Source of the DNA: Spirulina sp034932185
Lineage (GTDB): Bacteria; Cyanobacteriota; Cyanobacteriia; Cyanobacteriales; Spirulinaceae
NCBI RefSeq assembly: GCF_034932185.1
Contig: NZ_JAYGHW010000008.1
Coordinates: forward strand, 14,058 to 78,057
Length of the DNA stretch: 64,000 bases
Reading direction: 5' to 3'
Each line of letters starts with the position of its first letter. Position 1 is the stretch's first letter. The notes below the pieces were generated by a model, which made no database searches, had not been told where the DNA came from, and saw only the letters and a list, made by a program, of their open reading frames with translations. Shown piece after piece: positions 24,167 to 32,156 of the stretch. Position numbers and translations under genes: made by a program.

Positions 24167-24396
24167 TCCCCCCCTGCCCCCCCTTAAAAAGGGGGGGTTC
24201 AAGAAAACCCCCTTATGAAGGGGGTCGGCGCAGCCGGGGGGATCATACAAACTGCGGCGGGGCGGGATCCCCCCCTGCCCCCCCTTAAAAAGGGGGGGTT
24301 CAAAAGTACGCTCCCTTAATAAGGGGGGTTCAAGAGTACGCTCCTTTAAAAAGGGGGTTCAAGAGTACGCTCCTTTAAAAAGGGGGGATTCGCTAC
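24167..24396. repeat. Cluster of G/C-run palindromes and about 31-bp tandem repeats
   Basis: The block starts at the speE stop. It holds two copies of GATCCCCCCCTGCCCCCCCT plus TAAAAAGGGGGGG, one reversed copy with GGGTCGGCGCAGCCGGGGGG, and from about 24300 three tandem units of TTCAAGAGTACGCTCCTTTA plus AAAAGGGGG. All can form strong hairpins on either strand. It separates speE from larE and leaves only about 30 bp of leader. Confidence 0.88.
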
Positions 24397-24427
24397 AGTA
24401 GAGGTTGGGAATCAAAGGAAGCAGGAT

Positions 24428-25267
24428 ATGGGTCAGTTAGAACAGTTGCGATCGCTCTTTGCCGAGATGGGTCAGGCCCTCATTGCCTATTCTGGGGGGA
24501 TTGATAGCACCCTTGTGGCAAAGGTGGCCTATGATGTGCTGGGCGATCGCGCCCTGGCCATTACCGCCGTTTCCCCCTCTCTGTTGCCAGAGGATTTGGA
24601 AGATGCCAAGGTGCAAGCGGCAACGATTGGCATTCACCACGAATGCGTCATCACCCATGAATTAAACAACCCCAACTACAGTAGCAATCCCGTCAACCGC
24701 TGCTACTTCTGCAAAAGCGAACTCCACGACACCCTCAAACCCCTGGCCCTAGAGCGGGGCTATCCCTACGTTGTCGATGGGGTGAATGGGGATGATTTGC
24801 AGGATTATCGCCCTGGGATTCAGGCCGCTAAGGAACGGGGGGCGCGATCGCCCCTGGCGGAATTAGGGATCACCAAAGCCCAAGTCCGCCAACTGAGCCG
24901 CGAGTTAGGCCTGCCCTGGTGGGATAAACCCGCCCAACCCTGTCTCAGTTCCCGCTTTCCCTACGGGGAAGAAATCACCGTGGCGAAATTGCAGCGGGTG
25001 GGCCGGGCAGAGGTGCATCTACGCCGCTTGGGATGGCAAAATATCCGCGTCCGTTCAGTGGGGGATACGGCCCGCATTGAATTACCGCCAGAGCAGATTA
25101 AGGATTTTGTGGCTCAGACGGATTTACCAGCTTTAGTAACAGCCTTTGAAAACCTCGGTTTTCTCTACGTTACCCTCGATCTCGAAGGCTACCACAGTGG
25201 CAAGTTAAACCGCGTTTTGAATCAAACCCAATCCTCTTCCCCCTTACCCGTGGGGGCTTCTCGTTAA
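24428..25267 (+). CDS. larE: ATP-dependent sacrificial sulfur transferase LarE
   Basis: A 279-residue PP-loop enzyme. The ATP-binding loop is Y-S-G-G-I-D-S-T at 21-28. Cys172 in Q-P-C-L-S-S-R matches the sacrificial cysteine of Lactiplantibacillus LarE, which gives its sulfur to the pincer nucleotide cofactor of lactate racemase. A Cys-x2-Cys (R-C-Y-F-C-K near 91-96) is also present; some homologues with extra cysteines bind an iron-sulfur cluster. LarB, LarC and LarA are not adjacent, so the acceptor pathway in this organism is inferred only. The start follows GGAAGCAGGAT. Confidence 0.93.
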   Translation: MGQLEQLRSLFAEMGQALIAYSGGIDSTLVAKVAYDVLGDRALAITAVSPSLLPEDLEDAKVQAATIGIHHECVITHELNNPNYSSNPVNRCYFCKSELHDTLKPLALERGYPYVVDGVNGDDLQDYRPGIQAAKERGARSPLAELGITKAQVRQLSRELGLPWWDKPAQPCLSSRFPYGEEITVAKLQRVGRAEVHLRRLGWQNIRVRSVGDTARIELPPEQIKDFVAQTDLPALVTAFENLGFLYVTLDLEGYHSGKLNRVLNQTQSSSPLPVGASR

Positions 25268-25284
25268 TTCATTGATCGGTGTGG

Positions 25285-25312
25285 GGAGGGCAAAAGATTT
25301 TTTGCCCCTACA
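25285..25312. repeat. Degenerate short palindrome copy
   Basis: GGGAGGGCAAAAGATTTTTT followed by GCCCCTAC, a variant of the GGGCGAAAAATTTTTCGCCC element. It lies between the convergent ends of larE and the haemagglutinin-CHAT gene and could act as a two-way terminator. Confidence 0.65.
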
Positions 25313-25361
25313 TGGATTGATTTTTAATGATTAATTTTTTTCTGATTCAGCGGATTCCATA

Positions 25362-28300
25362 TTACCAAGGACTGCCGACTAAACTAAAGGCGCTCCAATA
25401 GAAGGGATGGGAAAAATCTTCGCTAGGGACGACATCCACGGTCATGCCGCCGGGATACTCCTGATTGAGTAAGGCCAGTTGAGCGCGACGCACAGCTTCC
25501 GCTTTGATCGTTACTTCCGGCTGTGCCAATTGGTAGTACAACTCATTCATCAGCACCGCTGTCCCTGCATCGGAAACTTGCCATAAACTCGCCAAAACTG
25601 ACTTCACCCCTGCCTGCACCGCTGCCCCTGCAAAACCTAATTCGGCCTCTTGGTTCCCCACAGCGGTTGTACAGGCACTGAGGATCAACAGTTCTAGCGG
25701 TGGCTCGGTATAGAGCCGCAATTCCCGCAGGCTACTCAGGGCGATCGCCTCCTCTCCCCAAAGTTGGATATAGGCGGTTTCGGTACGATTCGGGTCAAAA
25801 AAAGCATGGGTGGCAAGGTGGAGAATTTGAAATTGGCGCTCCTGGCTTTGGGCCTTGAGATTGCGCCAGGTAAATTGCTCGTTGAGGTAAATTTCTCCCC
25901 GCCGTTGCTGGGTAATTTTCGCCAATTCGTTAGGAACAGCGGGGAGCGGGCTGAGGTTGCGGGCGGTGAATTCTGATGCCCCCATGGCCAAAACAGGCGT
26001 ATTCGCGGTGATCGGTTGGTAGTTGAAATTCGTTAGGGAAAGACTGGGCATTTGCCCCAGGCTAAACCGTTCGATGAGGAAGCCGTTGCCATCATGGAGG
26101 GCGGCGAGGGGGAGCGATCGCAATCCCTCATCGCCAATCAACACGAGATTATCAATTTCCCGCTCCGTCAGCACCGCCTCAAAGGGAGCAATCAACTGTT
26201 GATACAGTTCTTGGGCGGGAGTGAAATAGGCCTGACTCCGCAGATTACTTACCGCCCGCCGGAATCGTCCCACCAAAGCCTCTATCTCCCCCCGGGTAAT
26301 CGCTAGGGTTTCGACAATGGGGGAGCCATTGGCGGTGATCAATAGTAGTTGGAGGCGATCGCTCCCTTGGGGTTCTAAGGAGAAAGCAACATCTGTGGCG
26401 GTGGCTTGGAGGGGATCAAATTGCTGCACGCCTTGGCTTAAATTTGCCTCCAATCGCTCCACGGTCGGGGCAGCCACCACCCCCGCCGGCACAAAACCCG
26501 CATAGAGAATCGCCGGTTTCACCCCTGTGGCCTTCGCAATGCGTTGTAAAATTCCTTGGGCAAAATTTTCACCGATAAAATTACTTTCTTCCGCCACATC
26601 CAAGGAAGAGGTTATTTCTTGACAATAGGGCGGGCAACTGAAGTTATCTCCCGTAATAATACGAATATTTCCTAAGGTATGGCTGCGATTAAAACTTTCA
26701 CCGACGTTAATTGTAAAATCTCCATTCGTAATTGCGGCGGCTGTACCATTGCGATCGCGCTGATTGATATTGGCATCTCCCACAATAAAAGGGACAGTCC
26801 CATTCCCACCATGGGTGATCGTAATATCACCGCCTCCCAGCGCCCCAGCCGCAGAAATACTGGCTAAAACGCCATTGCGGGCTGTAAAAGAGCCGATAGC
26901 TTGAAAGAATCGTTGGCTGGTAACAGTGATATTTCCCCCCCGTCCGGTCTCACTTTGGGAGTTCAGGCTAGATACGGCAATATTGTTGGGAGCAGAAAGG
27001 GCAATGGCTCCACCATTACCCAGACTCACAGTGCTACTATCAATTGACCCACCCAAAAAAATGCCATAATTATTAGCAGTTTCTCCGCCTTGATGACTGA
27101 TATTAATATTTCCCCCACCCGAAAATAAGGGACTATTCAAACTGATCACGCCACCAATTCCTTGACTATCACCAATCAGATCAATAGTTCCACCAAAGGA
27201 AGAAATAGTATTGCCTATGATGGCAATTCCTGCTCCCCCCACTCCATTCCCAACAATACGAATATTTCCCCCTGAGGAATTGATCAATCCAAAATTAATA
27301 TCTACACCAGCATCATCAACGATAAAAATGAGTTCTCCCGACTCATCCAATCTTGTCCTAAAGTTGGGATTACGACTAACTCCATTGAGGGTAATATTTC
27401 CCCCTTGTGAATTCAGATTAGATTGAATGAGAATGCCGCTACCATTGACACTTGAACCCGTAATACTCATGTCACCACCCCTAGAGTCAAGAGAACCATT
27501 ATCTTGTAACAATACGCCTGCTTCACTCCCTAAAGTTTTTCCGGTAATTGCAATCGATCCACCATTGGTGTTAATCGCCTGATTGATTACCACCCGACCC
27601 TCACCATTATTATCAGAATCCCCAATCAAGGATAGGTTTAAAGACGATGGCCCCGATGCAATGCTGTTATTAATAAAAATGGAATTATGAGCTTCTAAAC
27701 TGAGGAAGCCTGGACTCGTGCCAGCATATGTTAAAGAATCAGATAAGGTAATATTTCCTACTTGGCTATTGGTTCCACTATTGCCTGTCACCACTCGCAC
27801 CGATGCACCGGTATTTAAGGCAGTTGTGAGATCACCAATACTTAAAAATGCCCCATCATTGTTAGAGGTGAAGGGATTTGTCCCCGTCATGTTATTGCTC
27901 GGACTCGTGCCAATTTCAATGTTATTGGGGTCAATGAGCCAGGTTCCGGCTTGACCTTGGGGGGCAGCAACATCGGGACTCCCTTCAATCTGTAAATTGT
28001 GTAATCCGCTGGTTTCAATAAAGCCGCCATCGCCCCCGAAATTCCCACCCCTAGCGCTGAGGTTGCCGAAAATTCGCGCCGTATCACTGGCAAACAAAAT
28101 CACCCGACCGCCATCACCATTTCCCACACCATCCGCTGCAATTTTGCTCTGCTGATCCACAAATAAATGGGTAGCATTGGGAACCGACCCCTTACCCTGC
28201 TGCTCGCCACCGATTAAAATTGTGCCGCCACCTTGGCCATTGGCGGTAATCTCAGCATCCACTAACGCGATCTGACTGCCAAAAATGCCAATATTTCCCC

Positions 28301-29183
28301 CCGTTTCGTCCCCACTGGTCTCGATTTGGCCCGTAATTACGGTCGTTCCTCCTTGGGTTGGGATCTGTAAATCGGAGCCGGATAGTTGCAATTCCCCCGT
28401 GGGCGTGACGGTAAAATTGGGATCGATGCCTTTGCCCGTGAGCAGTTCAGGAAGATCCTGGATCTTGAGGGGACTATTCACCGGGATTTGCTCCGGTTCT
28501 AATTCCAAGCTCAATAAATGGCCGGGTTGCGATAGCCGCACCCGCTGACTTCCCTCGACAGCGGTAATCACCACCGTTCCCCCTGGAGCCGTGAAGCTAC
28601 CTGTGTTGATCACCTGCCCGCCGATTAAGCTGATACTTTCACCGGGATTAACAGCTAAATCCCCTTGATTGAGAATTAACCCCCCTTGATCGAGAAAGGA
28701 GATTAACAAGGGAGAGCCGCTTAATTGGGCGTAATCGTTCGCTCCTGTGGCATTAAACCAACCGCCGGGAAAGCTGATGCGATCGCCCGTCGTGGCGGTA
28801 AACGACCCCGGCACATCCAACCGCGCCCCCGGCCCAAACAGGATCCCCGCTGGATTGATCAGGTACAAATCCGCCGCACTGCCCGTAACTTGAATCAACC
28901 CATTAATCACCGAGGCATCGCCCCCCGTCACCCGCCCTAAAACGTTGGCAATGCCCGGCTGGGTTAAAAACTGCGCAATTTCCCCCGCATTTAGGCCAAA
29001 TTGCTGAAAACTGTGGAACAAATTCGCCCCGGCCTGGGTTCCCCCTTGAATTTGGTAGGTTTGCCCTTGATATTGAATCATTGTGCCGGTTCCATCGTTA
29101 GCAGTGGTGATGGATTGGGCAAGGGCGGGAAGCGTAAGACCTCCCCAAGCCAACAGAGTGAGGGTAAAACAAGAACGCAACAT
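25362..29183 (-). CDS. Secreted haemagglutinin-type (TPS) protein fused to a CHAT peptidase domain
   Basis: A 1273-residue protein. A signal peptide (1-22, ending L-P-A-L-A-Q) precedes a two-partner-secretion domain with the typical N-P-A-G-I-L-F-G motif near 110 and G-S-F-T-A-T-T-G-D near 126-134. Then follows a long glycine- and asparagine-rich beta-helix-like region (about 190-850) with many G-G-x-I motifs. The C-terminal 300 residues are a CHAT caspase-like domain with His1126 (H-L-A-T-H-A) and Cys1171 (L-S-A-C-T-T) both in place, so it is probably an active cysteine peptidase. Passage through an outer-membrane TpsB pore is inferred; no TpsB gene is nearby. ATG 29183 fits the signal peptide. 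Confidence 0.9.
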   Translation of the reverse strand: MLRSCFTLTLLAWGGLTLPALAQSITTANDGTGTMIQYQGQTYQIQGGTQAGANLFHSFQQFGLNAGEIAQFLTQPGIANVLGRVTGGDASVINGLIQVTGSAADLYLINPAGILFGPGARLDVPGSFTATTGDRISFPGGWFNATGANDYAQLSGSPLLISFLDQGGLILNQGDLAVNPGESISLIGGQVINTGSFTAPGGTVVITAVEGSQRVRLSQPGHLLSLELEPEQIPVNSPLKIQDLPELLTGKGIDPNFTVTPTGELQLSGSDLQIPTQGGTTVITGQIETSGDETGGNIGIFGSQIALVDAEITANGQGGGTILIGGEQQGKGSVPNATHLFVDQQSKIAADGVGNGDGGRVILFASDTARIFGNLSARGGNFGGDGGFIETSGLHNLQIEGSPDVAAPQGQAGTWLIDPNNIEIGTSPSNNMTGTNPFTSNNDGAFLSIGDLTTALNTGASVRVVTGNSGTNSQVGNITLSDSLTYAGTSPGFLSLEAHNSIFINNSIASGPSSLNLSLIGDSDNNGEGRVVINQAINTNGGSIAITGKTLGSEAGVLLQDNGSLDSRGGDMSITGSSVNGSGILIQSNLNSQGGNITLNGVSRNPNFRTRLDESGELIFIVDDAGVDINFGLINSSGGNIRIVGNGVGGAGIAIIGNTISSFGGTIDLIGDSQGIGGVISLNSPLFSGGGNINISHQGGETANNYGIFLGGSIDSSTVSLGNGGAIALSAPNNIAVSSLNSQSETGRGGNITVTSQRFFQAIGSFTARNGVLASISAAGALGGGDITITHGGNGTVPFIVGDANINQRDRNGTAAAITNGDFTINVGESFNRSHTLGNIRIITGDNFSCPPYCQEITSSLDVAEESNFIGENFAQGILQRIAKATGVKPAILYAGFVPAGVVAAPTVERLEANLSQGVQQFDPLQATATDVAFSLEPQGSDRLQLLLITANGSPIVETLAITRGEIEALVGRFRRAVSNLRSQAYFTPAQELYQQLIAPFEAVLTEREIDNLVLIGDEGLRSLPLAALHDGNGFLIERFSLGQMPSLSLTNFNYQPITANTPVLAMGASEFTARNLSPLPAVPNELAKITQQRRGEIYLNEQFTWRNLKAQSQERQFQILHLATHAFFDPNRTETAYIQLWGEEAIALSSLRELRLYTEPPLELLILSACTTAVGNQEAELGFAGAAVQAGVKSVLASLWQVSDAGTAVLMNELYYQLAQPEVTIKAEAVRRAQLALLNQEYPGGMTVDVVPSEDFSHPFYWSAFSLVGSPW

Positions 29184-29279
29184 CAGTCAAAAGGGGGTAG
29201 ACAATAACAGATTTTGCCTCTGGTCTAACACGATTTTTCGCTGAGATCGCAATCGTTGAGAATCTTATTAAAGTTACCA

Positions 29280-30224
29280 TCAGGCTCGCCGCGATAACAC
29301 CCGCTGTAATCGTAGGAATTCCGGGGGGTAGGGGGCGATCGCCTCCAATCTTTCCCCCGTTAGGGGATGATCCAACCGCAAACAATAGGCATGGAGGGCT
29401 TGGCCGGTGAGGTTGACTCCGAGCGATCGCCCCGGCCCATAGAGGGGATCACCCACCAAAGCATAGCCAATGTGGGCCAAATGGACACGGATTTGATGGG
29501 TGCGCCCCGTGGTGAGGTGAAATTCCAGCAGCGTATAGTTTCCCAATCGCTCTAAAACCTGCCAATGGGTCACAGCTTCCCGCCCGTTCTCACAGATCGC
29601 CATCTTCTTCAACCCCGCCGGATGATGGCCAATGGGCGCATCCACCGTTCCCTGCTGATCACGGGGCGCACCGTAGACAATGCCGTGATAGATGCGTTGG
29701 GCAGTTTTGGCTTTAATTTGAGCTTGCAGATGGTGTAACGCCTGCTCCGTTTTCGCCACCACCATCACGCCGCTGGTGTCTTTATCCAAACGGTGAACGA
29801 TGCCCGGCCGCTCTTCCCCCCCAATCCCTGCTAAATCTTGGCAATGGTGCAAGAGGGCATGAACGAGCGTCCCCTGACTATGGCCAGGGGCAGGATGTAC
29901 CACCATCCCGGCGGCTTTATTAATGATGATTAAAGAAGGATCTTCGTAGAGGATATCAAGGGGGATGGCTTCCGGCTCAAGGTTGGGGCCGGTGAGGGGA
30001 GGGATCGTCAGGGTGAGGGAGTCCCCCGGTTGCAGACCTGTTTTTTTCTCCGTGCAGGGGGAGCCGTTGCGTTGCACTTGCCCCTGCTCGATCAGTTTTT
30101 GGAGCCGGGAGCGGGAAAGGTCGGGAATTTGCGCAGCTAGCCAGCGATCGAGGCGGGGGGCTGGTTCGGAAACAGTGAGGGTGATCCCCCCCTGCCCCCC
30201 CTTAAAAAGGGGGGGGTTCTGCAT
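29280..30224 (-). CDS. RluA-family 23S rRNA pseudouridine synthase (RluD-like)
   Basis: An S4 RNA-binding domain (R-L-D-R-W-L-A-A-Q then L-S-R-S-R-L-Q-K-L-I near 23-47) and a pseudouridine synthase domain with the catalytic Asp in H-R-L-D-K-D-T-S-G. From ATG 30224 the protein has 314 residues. The first dozen (Q-N-P-P-L-F-K-G-G-Q-G-G) are translated from the G/C-run repeat at 30186-30265, so the repeat seems to supply both start codon and N-terminal tail. A start at 30293 would overlap the upstream gene. Family members modify uridines in 23S rRNA; the exact position is not decidable. Confidence 0.9.
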   Translation of the reverse strand: MQNPPLFKGGQGGITLTVSEPAPRLDRWLAAQIPDLSRSRLQKLIEQGQVQRNGSPCTEKKTGLQPGDSLTLTIPPLTGPNLEPEAIPLDILYEDPSLIIINKAAGMVVHPAPGHSQGTLVHALLHHCQDLAGIGGEERPGIVHRLDKDTSGVMVVAKTEQALHHLQAQIKAKTAQRIYHGIVYGAPRDQQGTVDAPIGHHPAGLKKMAICENGREAVTHWQVLERLGNYTLLEFHLTTGRTHQIRVHLAHIGYALVGDPLYGPGRSLGVNLTGQALHAYCLRLDHPLTGERLEAIAPYPPEFLRLQRVLSRRA

Positions 30225-30265
30225 TCCAGCCCCCTTAAGGGGGCCGGCGTAGCCAGAGGGATCTG
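30186..30265. repeat. G/C-run palindrome repeat at the 5' end of the pseudouridine synthase gene
   Basis: Holds CCCCCCTGCCCCCCCTTAAA plus AAGGGGGGGG, a spacer with the CAT of the likely start, then CCCCCTTAAGGGGG and GCCGGCGTAGCCAGAGGGAT. It is the same element type as at 22204, 24167 and 59279. It begins 6 bp from the DUF3318 stop and extends into the next reading frame. Confidence 0.85.
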
Positions 30266-30270
30266 AGGGG

Positions 30271-30927
30271 TTAGAGGATGGGTCGGGGGGCATCAGTGGG
30301 GCTGCTTTCCATTTTGGCCTTGGCCTTATTGGCACTGCGGCGGAGGGCTTGGAGACGGGTTTCAAATTTTTTGCGTTGGCGACGGTTGGGGGTTTGCTCG
30401 ATCAGGGTTTTTAAGGCACTGCCGAGACTTTTATAGGCGTTAGGCATACTGTAACCGAAACGGGTGGCGAGGGCGATCGCCCGTTGATCCGCTTCTAGGG
30501 CTTCCCCTAACCGTTTATCCCCATTATTTTTCTGCCAGAGCCGAAACCCCGACACGCCACAAAGCGCCAAAGCTAACACCAATAACAGGCCATCCTGTAC
30601 CCATAATTCCCCCACGGCTCCCCCCAAACCAATGGCCAGAGCCGCCATTTCCCAGCCTTCTTTGGGGATCGTGTCGTTCTGAATCCGGCCCACCTCATGC
30701 CAAAACAAGAGATTGCGCTGATCAATGGCGAGGTTATCCCATTTGGACAGATCAATTTGAATTTCGATTTCATCCCGGCCCAATTCTTCGCAGCGGATCA
30801 AGGGGGGATTCACTTCAGTAGAGGCTTCCACCATCACCCAACTTTGTAATTCTGGGGGGAGGAGGGTTTTTAAACGCCGAAGCTCACTCATTTCGGCGCG
30901 GGCAGAAGCGGCGGCATAGGAGGTCAT
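30271..30927 (-). CDS. DUF3318 family membrane protein
   Basis: A 218-residue cyanobacterial protein: a soluble N-terminal domain (L-L-P-P-E-L-Q-S-W-V near 22-31 and I-Q-I-D-L-S-K-W near 56-63), one or two hydrophobic segments (about 91-105 and 110-126, the latter L-L-L-V-L-A-L-A-L-C-G-V) and a basic helical tail. F-W-H-E-V-G-R-I near 74-81 resembles a zincin-like helix, but the second metal His is absent, so a peptidase role is not supported. Function unknown. It lies upstream of the pseudouridine synthase, likely in one transcript interrupted only by a repeat. Confidence 0.82.
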   Translation of the reverse strand: MTSYAAASARAEMSELRRLKTLLPPELQSWVMVEASTEVNPPLIRCEELGRDEIEIQIDLSKWDNLAIDQRNLLFWHEVGRIQNDTIPKEGWEMAALAIGLGGAVGELWVQDGLLLVLALALCGVSGFRLWQKNNGDKRLGEALEADQRAIALATRFGYSMPNAYKSLGSALKTLIEQTPNRRQRKKFETRLQALRRSANKAKAKMESSPTDAPRPIL

Positions 30928-31028
30928 AGCGGTTTTAGGCAGATCTTTAAGGTTGGGTTATTTTCCCATACTATCGTTTCTCTGGGGAGAAAAGGATGGC
31001 GGTTAACCGATGAATATATCCTAGTCTG

Positions 31029-31121
31029 CCCTCATCCCCCCGCCCCTTCTCCCAAAAAGGGAGAAGGGGAGCCAGATTCAAAGTCCCTTGCCCATGTTGG
31101 GAGAGGGATTTAGGGTGAGGG
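31029..31121. repeat. CTCATCCCC / TTTAGGGTGAGG interspersed repeat
   Basis: CCCTCATCCCCCCGCCCCTT, CTCCCAAAAAGGGAGAAGGG, then ATTCAAAGTCCCTTG and GGGAGAGGGATTTAGGGTGA. It contains a perfect CTTCTCCC/GGGAGAAG hairpin. Half copies lie at 21218-21264 and inside the element at 55224-55315. It lies between the convergently spaced DUF3318 start and gmk end. Confidence 0.82.
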
Positions 31122-31128
31122 ATGCTTC

Positions 31129-31722
31129 CTAACCGATAATTACCCGCTCCATCTGTTCGAGGGCGCGATCAAAATCATCATTGATGATCTGCACATCGAA
31201 TTCATCGCGGGCGGCAATTTCCGCCTGGGCATGGTCTAGGCGGCGGCGAATGGCGGGATCGGCATCCGTGCCGCGATCGCGCAGTCGTCGTTCCAACTCA
31301 TCCAACGAGGGGGGCAAAATAAACACCCGCAGTGCAGCGGGGAATGTCTCCCGAATTGCCCGCGCCCCCACCAGTTCAATTTCCAAAATCACCGTTTTCC
31401 CTTGGGCAATTTCCGCTTCCACGGCTTGGCGGGGCGTGCCGTAAAAATTACCCGCATATTCCGCCCATTCCAACAGTTGATCCGTGGCGATCAGCGTTTC
31501 AAATTCGGGCCGGTCTAAAAAATAATATTCTTTGCCGTGGGTTTCCCCAGGGCGGGGGGCGCGGGTGGTGGCGGAAACCGATAGGTGCAATGGGGGATGT
31601 TTGGCGAGTAAGGCTTTAACGAGGGTTCCCTTGCCCACACCGCTGGGCCCCGTTAACACCACTAATCGACCTAAGGGGGTGAGGGTGGGGGATTGGGGGG
31701 CGAGGGTTTCAGTGCAATTCAT
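31129..31722 (-). CDS. gmk: Guanylate kinase
   Basis: Phosphorylates GMP to GDP. The 197 residues contain the P-loop G-P-S-G-V-G-K-G near 25-32, the GMP-binding S-A-T-T-R-A-P-R-P-G-E near 50-60 and E-Y-Y-F-L near 65-69, and the lid arginines R-R-L-R-D-R-G-T near 145-152. ATG 31722 lies 5 bp after the stop of remA, so remA-gmk form an operon, an arrangement also usual in Firmicutes and other cyanobacteria. Confidence 0.97.
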   Translation of the reverse strand: MNCTETLAPQSPTLTPLGRLVVLTGPSGVGKGTLVKALLAKHPPLHLSVSATTRAPRPGETHGKEYYFLDRPEFETLIATDQLLEWAEYAGNFYGTPRQAVEAEIAQGKTVILEIELVGARAIRETFPAALRVFILPPSLDELERRLRDRGTDADPAIRRRLDHAQAEIAARDEFDVQIINDDFDRALEQMERVIIG

Positions 31723-31727
31723 TGGGG

Positions 31728-31988
31728 CTACGGGGCGGGGGAATCTTTAGGGTGGAGGAAGCGTTGGGCTACAGTTTCCGGGTGGATGGCCGATAGCACA
31801 ATATGGTTAGAATCGGTGATGATCACCGCACGGGTACGGCGGCCATAGGTGGCATCAATGAGTTGGCCGCGATCGCGGGCTTCTGTAATGATACGCTTAA
31901 TGGGTGCCGATTCGGGGCTGACAATGGCGATAATCCGCTGACTGGCGACAATATTGCCAAAGCCAATATTAATCAAAGGGCTATCCAT
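31728..31988 (-). CDS. remA: RemA family (DUF370) regulatory protein
   Basis: An 86-residue protein with the family pattern I-N-I-G-F-G-N-I-V at 6-14, I-V-S-P-E-S-A-P-I-K-R near 22-32, L-I-D-A-T-Y-G-R-R-T-R-A-V near 43-55 and D-S-N-H-I-V-L-S near 59-66. In Bacillus RemA is a DNA-binding activator of biofilm matrix genes; its targets in cyanobacteria are not known. It lies directly upstream of gmk. The leader towards the NFACT gene (divergent) contains a long-form palindrome repeat. Confidence 0.93.
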   Translation of the reverse strand: MDSPLINIGFGNIVASQRIIAIVSPESAPIKRIITEARDRGQLIDATYGRRTRAVIITDSNHIVLSAIHPETVAQRFLHPKDSPAP

Positions 31989-32056
31989 AGACAGGGGGAA
32001 AATCGAGGATAGGGCCAGGGGTAAAGGATGATCTCTATCCTAGTACGGAATTTAGT

Positions 32057-32109
32057 GGGGAGGGCGAAAGATTTTTGTGCCTCCGGCAGGCTTACGCCAA
32101 CGCCCCTAC
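32057..32109. repeat. Long-form palindrome copy in a divergent promoter region
   Basis: GGGGAGGGCGAAAGATTTTT, then GTGCCTCCGGCAGGCTTACG, then CCAACGCCCCTAC. Same element as at 7358 in the opposite orientation. It is one of the few copies at gene starts, between remA and the NFACT gene. Confidence 0.78.
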
Positions 32110-32156
32110 AGATTCCGGATCACTGAAAACCCGCCAACAGTTGAGCAGATTGAACG

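Noticed and set aside
24296..24396. 31-bp tandem units considered as a CRISPR
   Set aside because: The units abut each other with no unique spacers and are palindromes seen elsewhere in the window.
30271..30927. DUF3318 protein considered as a zinc peptidase because of F-W-H-E-V-G-R
   Set aside because: The second metal-binding His of H-E-x-x-H is absent and no third ligand is seen.
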